Assembly (NCBI GenBank): GCA_949295325.1
Contig: CASFKG010000001.1
Coordinates: 579,928 to 643,927 of the forward strand
DNA: 64,000 bases
Origin: an uncultured bacterium
GTDB taxonomy: Bacteria; Bacillota_I; Bacilli_A; RFN20; CAG-826
Direction of reading: 5' to 3'
Part shown: positions 48,180-55,702 of the stretch, piece after piece
How the letters are laid out: every line of letters starts with the position of its first letter
How positions within the stretch are numbered: position 1 is the stretch's first letter
The notes under the pieces: generated by a model
Told to the model about the DNA's origin: nothing
The model's database searches: none
What the model saw: the letters and a program-made list of their open reading frames with translations, nothing else
Made by a program: the position numbers and the translations under genes

Positions 48180-49849
48180 GCAATCTAGCGAAGAAAGAAC
48201 TTTCCGGTGAAGTCCTCGACAAATCCCTTTTCAAGAGGATAGACCGGACCAATATCCACGACCAGGCCTTCGAAACCAAGCCCGTTTCCTATTTGCGCGA
48301 CTGCTTCCGCCGCTTCCGGAAAAACAAGGGATCGGTTGTCGCCGGCATAATCATCCTGCTCATCGTCCTCTACGCGATAATCGTGCCGGAGGTTTCCCCG
48401 CGCGCCCATCTTAGCGGCTTTACGAACGGCTATTACGACACCAATTTCAAGTACGTCCTTCCTTACAACCCGATTTTCAAGGGAACCGGCTTTTGGGACG
48501 GTACCAAAGTCGAACTTCTCAACGAAAGGGCGTATGCCATCCAGACGACCACCGATGCCAACCATCCTTATGTCGTGGAAACGTTGGAACAGACCCACGA
48601 CATAATTTCTGCCGGCGATATCATCATCAGCGATACGATCGCCTACCGGTGCCGCGTCGATACCTACGCCGTCGGCGTGAAGAACGTGAGCATTTCGCCG
48701 AGCAAATACACCGCGCTCGTCGACTACGAAAAGGAACAGGGCATCTACCAGACCGAAAATTCCATAATCAAACCGAGTGTTGATTACGAAACCTACCTCG
48801 ACGAATACAGCGGCCATCTTAGCGAAAACGGCTTGGCTCCCACCACGGTCACGACCATCATCAACGAGATGGAGACCTACTATAGCAACAACAGCAACGT
48901 CTTCTTCGCCCTCAGCTGCTATCCCAACAACGACGAAACCCAGTCCCCGAGCTCGAATTCGAACATGTTCAGCCCGGTTTACGACGAAAACGGCGAAATC
49001 GTCGACATTTATAGAAGGGATGCCGATGGCAATCTCGTATACGGGACCTACGCAACCGGCCGCTACACCCTGCGGGTGGACTATTTCGACTATTCAACCT
49101 ACGATTTGGGTTTCGAACCCTACATGCTCTTCGGTGCCAATTCCGAAGGAAGGGACATTTTCCTGAGGTTGGCCGAAGGCACGCGTTTCTCTCTCATACT
49201 AGGCGTCTGCATTTCTTTCATAAACTTCATCATCGGTCTGATCTGGGGCGCCATCTCCGGCTATTACGGAGGGACGACCGACCTCGTCATGGAACGCATT
49301 ACCGACATAATCGGCAACGTTCCTAGCATCGTCGTCCTTACGATCTGCTCGGTTGCCTTTACGAGCAACGGGGCAGTGCTGGGAAGCCTTGGTGCCGCCG
49401 GCGTCCTCATCGTCTCGATATTGCTTTCCTTTGTCTATTCGGGCTGGATCGGCACGGCGAGTACGACCCGCATGCAGTTCTACCGCTACAAAGGGCAGGA
49501 ATACGTCCTAGCTTCCCGGACCTTGGGTGCCAAGGACAGGCGGCTTATATTCCGCCACATTTTGCCCAATGCCGCCGGTACCTTGGTAACCTCCTCGGTA
49601 CTCATGGTCCCCGGCGTCATCTTCTCCGAAACATCGCTTAGCTACCTGGGCCTCATCAACTTCACGACTTCGGGCCTATGTTCGATCGGCTCTTTGCTCA
49701 ACGAAGGGCAGAAAGCCGGCCTCAACCTGCAGCCGCACATGCTTTTGTTCCCCTGCATCGTCATATCCCTATTGATGATTTGCTTCAACCTGTTCGGGAA
49801 CGGCCTGCGCGATGCCTTCAACACCACCTTGAAAGGAGCGGACGACTGA
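48176..49849 (+). CDS. oppC: oligopeptide ABC transporter permease OppC with outer insert
   Basis: The 557-residue permease is about 250 residues longer than usual. The first span (about 54-72) is followed by a hydrophilic stretch to about residue 325, which must lie outside, then the standard core begins with NSEGRDIFLRLAEGTRFSLILG. The coupling loop (RTLGAKDRRLIFRHILPNA) is intact. The outer insert is rich in Tyr, Asn and Ser and may contact OppA, the protease or the other lipoproteins. It is joined to oppB by a 4-nt overlap; oppD begins 1 nt later. Confidence 0.92.
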   Translation: MSNLAKKELSGEVLDKSLFKRIDRTNIHDQAFETKPVSYLRDCFRRFRKNKGSVVAGIIILLIVLYAIIVPEVSPRAHLSGFTNGYYDTNFKYVLPYNPIFKGTGFWDGTKVELLNERAYAIQTTTDANHPYVVETLEQTHDIISAGDIIISDTIAYRCRVDTYAVGVKNVSISPSKYTALVDYEKEQGIYQTENSIIKPSVDYETYLDEYSGHLSENGLAPTTVTTIINEMETYYSNNSNVFFALSCYPNNDETQSPSSNSNMFSPVYDENGEIVDIYRRDADGNLVYGTYATGRYTLRVDYFDYSTYDLGFEPYMLFGANSEGRDIFLRLAEGTRFSLILGVCISFINFIIGLIWGAISGYYGGTTDLVMERITDIIGNVPSIVVLTICSVAFTSNGAVLGSLGAAGVLIVSILLSFVYSGWIGTASTTRMQFYRYKGQEYVLASRTLGAKDRRLIFRHILPNAAGTLVTSSVLMVPGVIFSETSLSYLGLINFTTSGLCSIGSLLNEGQKAGLNLQPHMLLFPCIVISLLMICFNLFGNGLRDAFNTTLKGADD

Positions 49850-49850
49850 T

Positions 49851-51629
49851 ATGGAAAAGACCAACGAAAAACGCGAAAAGGTCCTCGAAGTAAAAGACCT
49901 CCGGATCTCCTTCAAGACCAACGGCGGCACCGTGAAGGCCGTCCGCGGCATCTCCTTTTCCCTCTACCGGGGACGGACTCTCGCCATCGTCGGGGAATCC
50001 GGCTCCGGCAAATCCGTCACGAGCAAAGCCATCCTGGGGATTTTGGCCAACAACAAGATCATCGAGGGCGGCCAGATAATCTACGACGGGAAGGACCTTC
50101 TCGAAATCAGCGAGGAAGCCTTCTCGAAGCTCCGCGGCGTGAAGATCTCCATGATCTTCCAGGACCCCCTTTCCTCGCTTAACCCCATCATGATCGTAGG
50201 GAAGCAGTTGACCGAGGCCATGCTATTGAAGAACAAGGCCACGAGGAAGGCTGCCAAGCGCTACCTCAAGCGGATCGAAGGCCTTTTGTCCAAGGCCGAT
50301 AGCGGGGAAGCCGAAGCCATTTACAATCCCCTTCGCGAAAAGCCCTTCACGGTCGAGGAACTCGGAGAATATAGGGAAACATTCAAATCCGCCCTCCTTG
50401 CTTCCATTTCGCGGCAAAAGTCGGCCATTTCGGAAGCCCTCGAAGCCCTCGAAGCCTATAGGACCAGCACCCTTTACGGCGATTTCGGGCTGAAAGACGC
50501 CTACAAGAAAGGGAAAGCCGTCTTCAAGCTGGTCAAAGGCACCCAGCTCGACATTTCGAGCGACGTCGACGACATAACCTCGACTTTCCAAAGCATCCTT
50601 CTCGATATAGTCGAAAAGGAAGGCCGGGCGGTCATGCAACGCAAAATCCGCGACAGGGACTACGAAAAGTTCCATGCCGACAACCTCTATGATTTGCCGC
50701 CGGAAGTCCGGGCCAAGGAGTCCGAAGTCATTATATCGACCGAGGAAGCGCGCAAGGCCTACCTCGAGGAAGTCGACAACGTTTTCGCCCACCTTGCCGG
50801 CATAGCCAGTCGCCTCGACGAAGATATCGACGCAAAAGTCGATTCCCTCATCAAGGATTTCGCCGCTTTCAGCAATGACCTGCACAGCAAGTTAAGCAAA
50901 GGCGAAGCCAAGGAGAAGGCCATCGGCCTCCTCAAAGAAGTCGGCATCGACGAACCGGAAAGACGCTACAGGCAATATCCTTTCGAACTCTCGGGCGGCA
51001 TGCGCCAGAGGATCGTTATCGCCATTGCCCTGAGTTCTTCTCCGGAAGTCCTTATCTGCGACGAACCGACCACGGCTTTGGACGTTACCATACAGGCGCA
51101 GATACTCGAACTCATAAACAAGCTGAAGGCCGAGAGGAATCTCTCCATCGTCTTCATCACCCACGACCTCGGGGTTGTCGCCAACATGGCCGACGACATC
51201 GCGGTCATGTACGCCGGCAAAATCGTCGAATTCGGGACCGCCGAGGAGATCTTCTACGACCCCCGGCATCCGTATACATGGGCTCTATTGGGTTCCATGC
51301 CGGACCTCGAGACCAAGGAAAGGCTCCACGCCATCCCGGGCACTCCGCCCAACATGCTCCTTCCGCCGAAAGGCGATGCCTTCGCGGCCCGAAACGAATA
51401 CGCCTTGAAGATAGACGAGTTGAGGGAACCCCCGTTCTTCGAGGTATCCCCGACCCACTACGCGGCCACGTGGATGCTCCACGAGGATGCCCCGGACGTG
51501 GAAGTGCCTTCCATCGTCCGCGAAAGGATCGCCAAGGCCCTGAAGGACCATCCGGAAGCCATGCCCAAGCCGGATAACTACAAGAACTCCGTCCTCAACT
51601 ACCTGGTCAAGAAAGGAGGGAAGCAATGA
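49851..51629 (+). CDS. oppD: oligopeptide ABC transporter ATPase OppD with large insertion
   Basis: The 592-residue ATPase has Walker A GESGSGKS (48-55), Q-loop Q104, signature LSGGMRQR (380-387), Walker B VLICDEP (about 400-406) and the switch His in ITHDLG. The Q-loop to signature distance is about 277 residues, against about 57 in ordinary OppD, so about 220 mostly helical, charged residues are inserted at about 125-350. The C-terminal peptide-transporter extension (HPYTWALLGSMP) is present but I see no clear Cys cluster. It overlaps oppF by 4 nt. Confidence 0.93.
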   Translation: MEKTNEKREKVLEVKDLRISFKTNGGTVKAVRGISFSLYRGRTLAIVGESGSGKSVTSKAILGILANNKIIEGGQIIYDGKDLLEISEEAFSKLRGVKISMIFQDPLSSLNPIMIVGKQLTEAMLLKNKATRKAAKRYLKRIEGLLSKADSGEAEAIYNPLREKPFTVEELGEYRETFKSALLASISRQKSAISEALEALEAYRTSTLYGDFGLKDAYKKGKAVFKLVKGTQLDISSDVDDITSTFQSILLDIVEKEGRAVMQRKIRDRDYEKFHADNLYDLPPEVRAKESEVIISTEEARKAYLEEVDNVFAHLAGIASRLDEDIDAKVDSLIKDFAAFSNDLHSKLSKGEAKEKAIGLLKEVGIDEPERRYRQYPFELSGGMRQRIVIAIALSSSPEVLICDEPTTALDVTIQAQILELINKLKAERNLSIVFITHDLGVVANMADDIAVMYAGKIVEFGTAEEIFYDPRHPYTWALLGSMPDLETKERLHAIPGTPPNMLLPPKGDAFAARNEYALKIDELREPPFFEVSPTHYAATWMLHEDAPDVEVPSIVRERIAKALKDHPEAMPKPDNYKNSVLNYLVKKGGKQ

Positions 51630-53245
51630 AAGCCCCGAAAAAGGAAGTAACCGCCAAGGCCAAAACCCCGAAGGCTTCTTCGACTGCTCCCAAGAAGGCC
51701 GCGGGGGCGAAGAAGGCCGCTGCCAAAAAGACCCGCAAACCGGCCGGACCGACCATCAAGATGGTGAAGGAGGAAAAGGTAAACGTGGTTAAAAAGGAGG
51801 CGGCCGAAAAGGCCCCGTCCGAAGACCGGCTCCACCACAAGTCATTTGATTACGACAACGCCGAAGTCCTCCTGGAACTGCGCCACCTCAAACAGTATTT
51901 CCGCTTCAAAGGCGGGATGACCAAATACCTCAAGGGCGTCCACGACGTCTCCTTCCGGGTATATAGGGGCGAAGTGTTCGGCCTCGTCGGCGAATCCGGC
52001 TGCGGGAAAACCACGACCGGACGTGACATCCTCAAGCTATACAAGATAACCTCGGGCGACATATGGCTGGAGGGAACCCGCATAGCCGCGGGGACCCGCT
52101 GGAACGAAAAGGAAATCAAGTTCACCAACATCAGGGCCCGCGAGGCCATCGCGAAAATAAGGGCGGAACAGGCCGAGATAAAAAAGGCATTCGCCGCCCA
52201 GGTGGCCGAGCGCGTCTATAGCGAACACCTCAGTTTCCGCAAGGCCAAGGCCTTGGCTGAATCCGAGCCAGAAATCGATGCCCTGCTGAAGGAAGCCGAA
52301 GCCAAAATAGCCGACCTCGACGGCAAGGCCAAGGAAATAAGCGACCATGCCAAGGAAGTAACGCGCATCCAGACCGAGAAAATCAAAAAAGCCCGGGAAG
52401 ACGACCGCGACTACAACAAGAACCTGGCCGCCAAGGCCGTCGAGAAGGTCAGGGAAAAATACCTTCCTTTCCTCGAGGAATACGAAAAGGCCGGGGAGAA
52501 GACCCCGGAACTCGAGGAACGGTTCAATGAGTACCAGAAGGAACTAAAGGCCGCGAAGAAGACTTCGCTTGCAAACAAGGTCCAGATGATATTCCAGGAC
52601 CCGATCGCCTCGCTCAACCCCCGCATGACGGTACGAAACATCATCGCCGAAGGCCTGATAATCCAAGGCGTCCACGACAAGGCCTACATCGACCGCAAGG
52701 TAGCTGAAGTACTGACCATGGTTGGCCTCGTGCCCGAACACGCCAACCGCTATCCCCATGAATTCTCGGGCGGGCAGAGGCAGCGCATCGGGATTGCCCG
52801 GGCCATCATCATGAACCCCGAGCTCATAGTAGCCGACGAACCGGTAAGCGCTTTGGACGTTTCGGTTCAGGCCCAGGTCATCAACCTTCTTAACGAACTT
52901 AGGGAAAAACTGAGCCTCACCATCATCTTCATCGCCCACAACCTCTCGGTCGTCAAATACTTCTGCGACCGCATCGCGGTCATGTACTACGGAAACCTCG
53001 TGGAACTCGCCACTTCGGAGGAGCTCTTCAAGCATCCGCTCCACCCATATACGAAATCGCTGCTTTCCGCCGTTCCTTACCCCGATCCGATCGTGGAGGA
53101 GAACCGCCGCCGCATCGTCTACGTTCCGGAACGGGACCACGACTACAGCAAGCAGAAGCCGACCTTCCGCGAGATAGCGCCCGGACATTTCGTCTCCTGC
53201 AACGACGAAGAGGCCGAACGCTACAAGGCGATATTGGCGCAATGA
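51626..53245 (+). CDS. oppF: oligopeptide ABC transporter ATPase OppF, basic tail and insertion
   Basis: The 539-residue ATPase begins with about 60 Lys/Ala/Pro-rich residues resembling a histone-H1 tail, then the ATPase core: Walker A GESGCGKTT (122-130), Q-loop Q324, signature FSGGQRQR (380-387), Walker B LIVADEP (400-406). Walker A to Q-loop spans about 195 residues against about 50 normally; the extra part (about 160-312) is a charged coiled-coil-like region. Its position differs from the insertion in OppD. The switch His is in IAHNLS. All core motifs are in one frame, so this is not a fusion artefact. Confidence 0.92.
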   Translation: MKAPKKEVTAKAKTPKASSTAPKKAAGAKKAAAKKTRKPAGPTIKMVKEEKVNVVKKEAAEKAPSEDRLHHKSFDYDNAEVLLELRHLKQYFRFKGGMTKYLKGVHDVSFRVYRGEVFGLVGESGCGKTTTGRDILKLYKITSGDIWLEGTRIAAGTRWNEKEIKFTNIRAREAIAKIRAEQAEIKKAFAAQVAERVYSEHLSFRKAKALAESEPEIDALLKEAEAKIADLDGKAKEISDHAKEVTRIQTEKIKKAREDDRDYNKNLAAKAVEKVREKYLPFLEEYEKAGEKTPELEERFNEYQKELKAAKKTSLANKVQMIFQDPIASLNPRMTVRNIIAEGLIIQGVHDKAYIDRKVAEVLTMVGLVPEHANRYPHEFSGGQRQRIGIARAIIMNPELIVADEPVSALDVSVQAQVINLLNELREKLSLTIIFIAHNLSVVKYFCDRIAVMYYGNLVELATSEELFKHPLHPYTKSLLSAVPYPDPIVEENRRRIVYVPERDHDYSKQKPTFREIAPGHFVSCNDEEAERYKAILAQ

Positions 53246-53700
53246 GCGGGAACAAAAGCGATAAAAAGCCTTTCTTCACGAAGGATTTCCTGATATCGCT
53301 TGGCATAAGTTTCGCCGTTGCCTGCGCCCTTTGCCTCCTTATCTTCCTCGCCCTCTATTACGGCTCGGGAAGGTACGGGGACATGCCGGTCTGGATGCTA
53401 TACGGCCATCTGGCCGACGGATTCGGCATAGCGGGATTGCTGATGTTCCTCGGCTATGTCCTTAGCTGGGTTTCGAGCAAAGGCACCTTCGACATGCTCT
53501 ACTATTCGGTCTACACGATTTTCTATGCCGTGTTTGCCTATAACAAGTGGAAGGACGATCCGGAGCGCGACTACTATTCCTACAAGAGGAAGAAGGACAG
53601 CAAGGAAAGGAAACCTTTGCTTGCAATTCTCATAGTTTCGGTGATATTTATTTGCGCCGGTTTGCTGCTGCTAATCGGCTACTACGTCAACCTTAATTGA
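53242..53700 (+). CDS. small membrane protein in the opp operon
   Basis: The 152-residue protein has two spans in the first half (about 17-38 and 55-76), a charged cytoplasmic loop, and a third span near the end (about 128-148). It loosely resembles the DUF3899-type proteins of Bacillota and mollicutes; this is a tentative match. It overlaps oppF by 4 nt and precedes the protease gene by 18 nt, so it is likely co-expressed with both. The function is unknown. Confidence 0.62.
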   Translation: MSGNKSDKKPFFTKDFLISLGISFAVACALCLLIFLALYYGSGRYGDMPVWMLYGHLADGFGIAGLLMFLGYVLSWVSSKGTFDMLYYSVYTIFYAVFAYNKWKDDPERDYYSYKRKKDSKERKPLLAILIVSVIFICAGLLLLIGYYVNLN

Positions 53701-53718
53701 ATTAGAGAGGACAATCCT

Positions 53719-55458
53719 ATGAAAAAGAAATACATTTCCCTCGGACTGCTGGTGGGCCTTCTGGCCCTCTCCGGCTGCGGAGGCGGTGCCAATCCCGGCA
53801 GCGGTTCGACTTCGACCAGCACCGGCGGAGCGACCGGCTCCTCCATAACCGAGGAAGATCTCGACCGCGGCATTACCACCTATACGGATACCGACGGTGT
53901 CGAGAAGCCCCTTAACCGCGATACCCTTTACCGCAATGCCGGGGACCCGCACGTGGCCTCGTATTCGGTGGGATCGGAAAAAAGCAAGCTTCTCGTCGCC
54001 CCTTTCCGTTTCCAGAACTATAGCGGCATCGTCGCCGACGACGCCCTGCTCGAGAAAATCAGGATCGCCTTCGACGGTACGCCGGAGGAAACCGAAGAAG
54101 TCGGCGGCTATATTTCGGTCAGCGAATTCTACGAGCAGTCGAGTTTCGACAAGGGGGCTTTCGACGTCGTCGTCTTGCCCTGCTGGGTCGACTATAGCGG
54201 CTCCCCGGCCCAGTTCCAGAACGCCGCGGGCGGAAACGCCGGCATCTACGCGGCCGAATACGTCCGCACGTGGTATCTGAACGAGTACGCGAAGGACGGC
54301 CACGGACTACTTGGGGCCGATTGGGAGTACGAGTGGCGTGACTTCGACGCCGACAAAGACGGCTACCTCGACCTCATGTGGACCGTCTATGCCTACCCGT
54401 ATACCCAGAACGACACTTCCTTCTGGTGGGCTTATGTCACCTATACAAGCAACCAGCCGAACATGACAACCCCGATGGTCAAGACGCTGGCTTGGGCCTC
54501 CACCAACTTCATGAGCGCCTATAACGGCTACGACTCCCATACCTTCATCCACGAAACCGGCCATACCCTCGGCCTCAACGACTACTACGACTACAACAAC
54601 ACGTGGAAGCCGATGGGCCGCGTCGACTACATGGACAACAACGTGGGCGACCATAACGCCTACTCCAAGTTCGCCCTAGGCTGGATCAACCCCTATATCC
54701 TCAGGGAAGGGGACATCGACGGCGTCGCCGACGAAAACGACGTCGGCGAAGGGGTGACCTCGGCGGTCATTACCCTCCGCCAGAGTTCGCTCTCAGGCGA
54801 CGCGCTGGTCCTTGCCAGCCCCGGCTACAACGGCACCGCATTCGACGAATACCTGATCATGGAACTGGTCGGTCCCTATGGCCTATGTGAAACCGACTAC
54901 AGCGCCGGTTACGACGGTACGTCCGGCTACACGGTTCCCGGAATCAGGCTTCTCCACGTCGACGCCCGCGCCCGCGCCACCAATTGGAGCAGCTATGTCC
55001 AAGATGCCGACCTCATCGGGCAGACTGCTACCGACATCCGAGTTTCCAATACCTATAAAGGGCGGATGGGCGTCGGGAACGATTCCGACTACTGGCCGCA
55101 CGAAACCTCTTCCTCGGTCGAGTACGACTATTTCACTGAAGTTAGCCTAATCGAAAGCACCATACTTCCGACCAACTGGACCAACTCGGCTTCCTACCAG
55201 GCCACCAATTCCTCGCTCTTCCAAAAGGGTTCGAGCTTCCGCTGCGATCCGCGTTACGGTTGGACCGAGGAATTCTTCCCCAGCCGCAGCCGTCTTTGGA
55301 ACAAAGCCAAGACCATAACCGGCAATCCTTCGAGCCTCAACCAGACCTTTGAAATTGACGAAAGCGTTGGCTGCAACTTCAACTTCAGGGTCAACGACAT
55401 CGTCACCGATCCCGAATACGGCGCAATCGCCACGGTCACCGTTACGCTGGCCGATTGA
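53719..55458 (+). CDS. M6-type surface metalloprotease lipoprotein
   Basis: The 579-residue lipoprotein has lipobox LSGC (Cys 20), a Gly/Ser/Thr linker and a zinc metalloprotease domain with H278-E279-x2-H282 followed by LGLND (D288), the extended motif of the M6 (immune-inhibitor-A) family. A downstream GDHNAYSKFALGWI segment matches the family too. A Ca-type loop D210-x-D212-x-D214-G-x2-D218 precedes the active site. It should cut proteins on the cell surface; lying last in the opp operon, its products are natural Opp substrates. A strong terminator follows. Confidence 0.87.
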   Translation: MKKKYISLGLLVGLLALSGCGGGANPGSGSTSTSTGGATGSSITEEDLDRGITTYTDTDGVEKPLNRDTLYRNAGDPHVASYSVGSEKSKLLVAPFRFQNYSGIVADDALLEKIRIAFDGTPEETEEVGGYISVSEFYEQSSFDKGAFDVVVLPCWVDYSGSPAQFQNAAGGNAGIYAAEYVRTWYLNEYAKDGHGLLGADWEYEWRDFDADKDGYLDLMWTVYAYPYTQNDTSFWWAYVTYTSNQPNMTTPMVKTLAWASTNFMSAYNGYDSHTFIHETGHTLGLNDYYDYNNTWKPMGRVDYMDNNVGDHNAYSKFALGWINPYILREGDIDGVADENDVGEGVTSAVITLRQSSLSGDALVLASPGYNGTAFDEYLIMELVGPYGLCETDYSAGYDGTSGYTVPGIRLLHVDARARATNWSSYVQDADLIGQTATDIRVSNTYKGRMGVGNDSDYWPHETSSSVEYDYFTEVSLIESTILPTNWTNSASYQATNSSLFQKGSSFRCDPRYGWTEEFFPSRSRLWNKAKTITGNPSSLNQTFEIDESVGCNFNFRVNDIVTDPEYGAIATVTVTLAD

Positions 55459-55470
55459 CCATCCTTGACG

Positions 55471-55496
55471 GGGAGCCCTCCGGGGCTCCCTTTTTT
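55471..55496 (+). terminator. terminator of the opp operon
   Basis: Perfect GGGAGCC/GGCTCCC stem with a 6-nt loop, followed by TTTTTT. Confidence 0.95.
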
Positions 55497-55502
55497 CGCA
55501 TC

Positions 55503-55526
55503 AAAAAAGCGGACCGGCCGGTCCGC
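55503..55526 (-). terminator. terminator of tRNA-Pro
   Basis: On the minus strand GCGGACC/GGTCCGC with a GGCC loop is followed by TTTTTT. It lies back-to-back with the opp terminator. Confidence 0.93.
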
Positions 55527-55536
55527 GGTTTCACAC

Positions 55537-55613
<77 letters not shown>

Positions 55614-55624
55614 AGTGCCCGCTT

Positions 55625-55630
55625 ATTATA
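55625..55630 (-). promoter_or_regulatory. -10 hexamer of tRNA-Pro
   Basis: TATAAT on the minus strand ends 11 nt before the tRNA 5' end. The -35 region is poor. Confidence 0.5.
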
Positions 55631-55681
55631 GTGTATGATTTGGCTTTTTCCATAGACACTTTGTTAGTAGGAAGGGCCCTT

Positions 55682-55700
55682 ACCGCTATAATATAGCGGT
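55682..55700 (+). promoter_or_regulatory. 19-bp perfect palindrome containing the uvrA -10 box
   Basis: ACCGCTATA-A-TATAGCGGT is a perfect inverted repeat with a single central base. TATAAT (55687-55692) lies within it and ends 10 nt before the uvrA ATG. It does not match the Gram-positive LexA box. It is a strong candidate for an operator that blocks the -10 region. Confidence 0.7.
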
Positions 55701-55702
55701 CC

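Noticed and set aside
49851-53245. OppD and OppF as gene fusions or assembly errors because of their length
   Set aside because: All ABC motifs occur once, in order, in a single frame, and gene junctions are the usual 4-nt overlaps.
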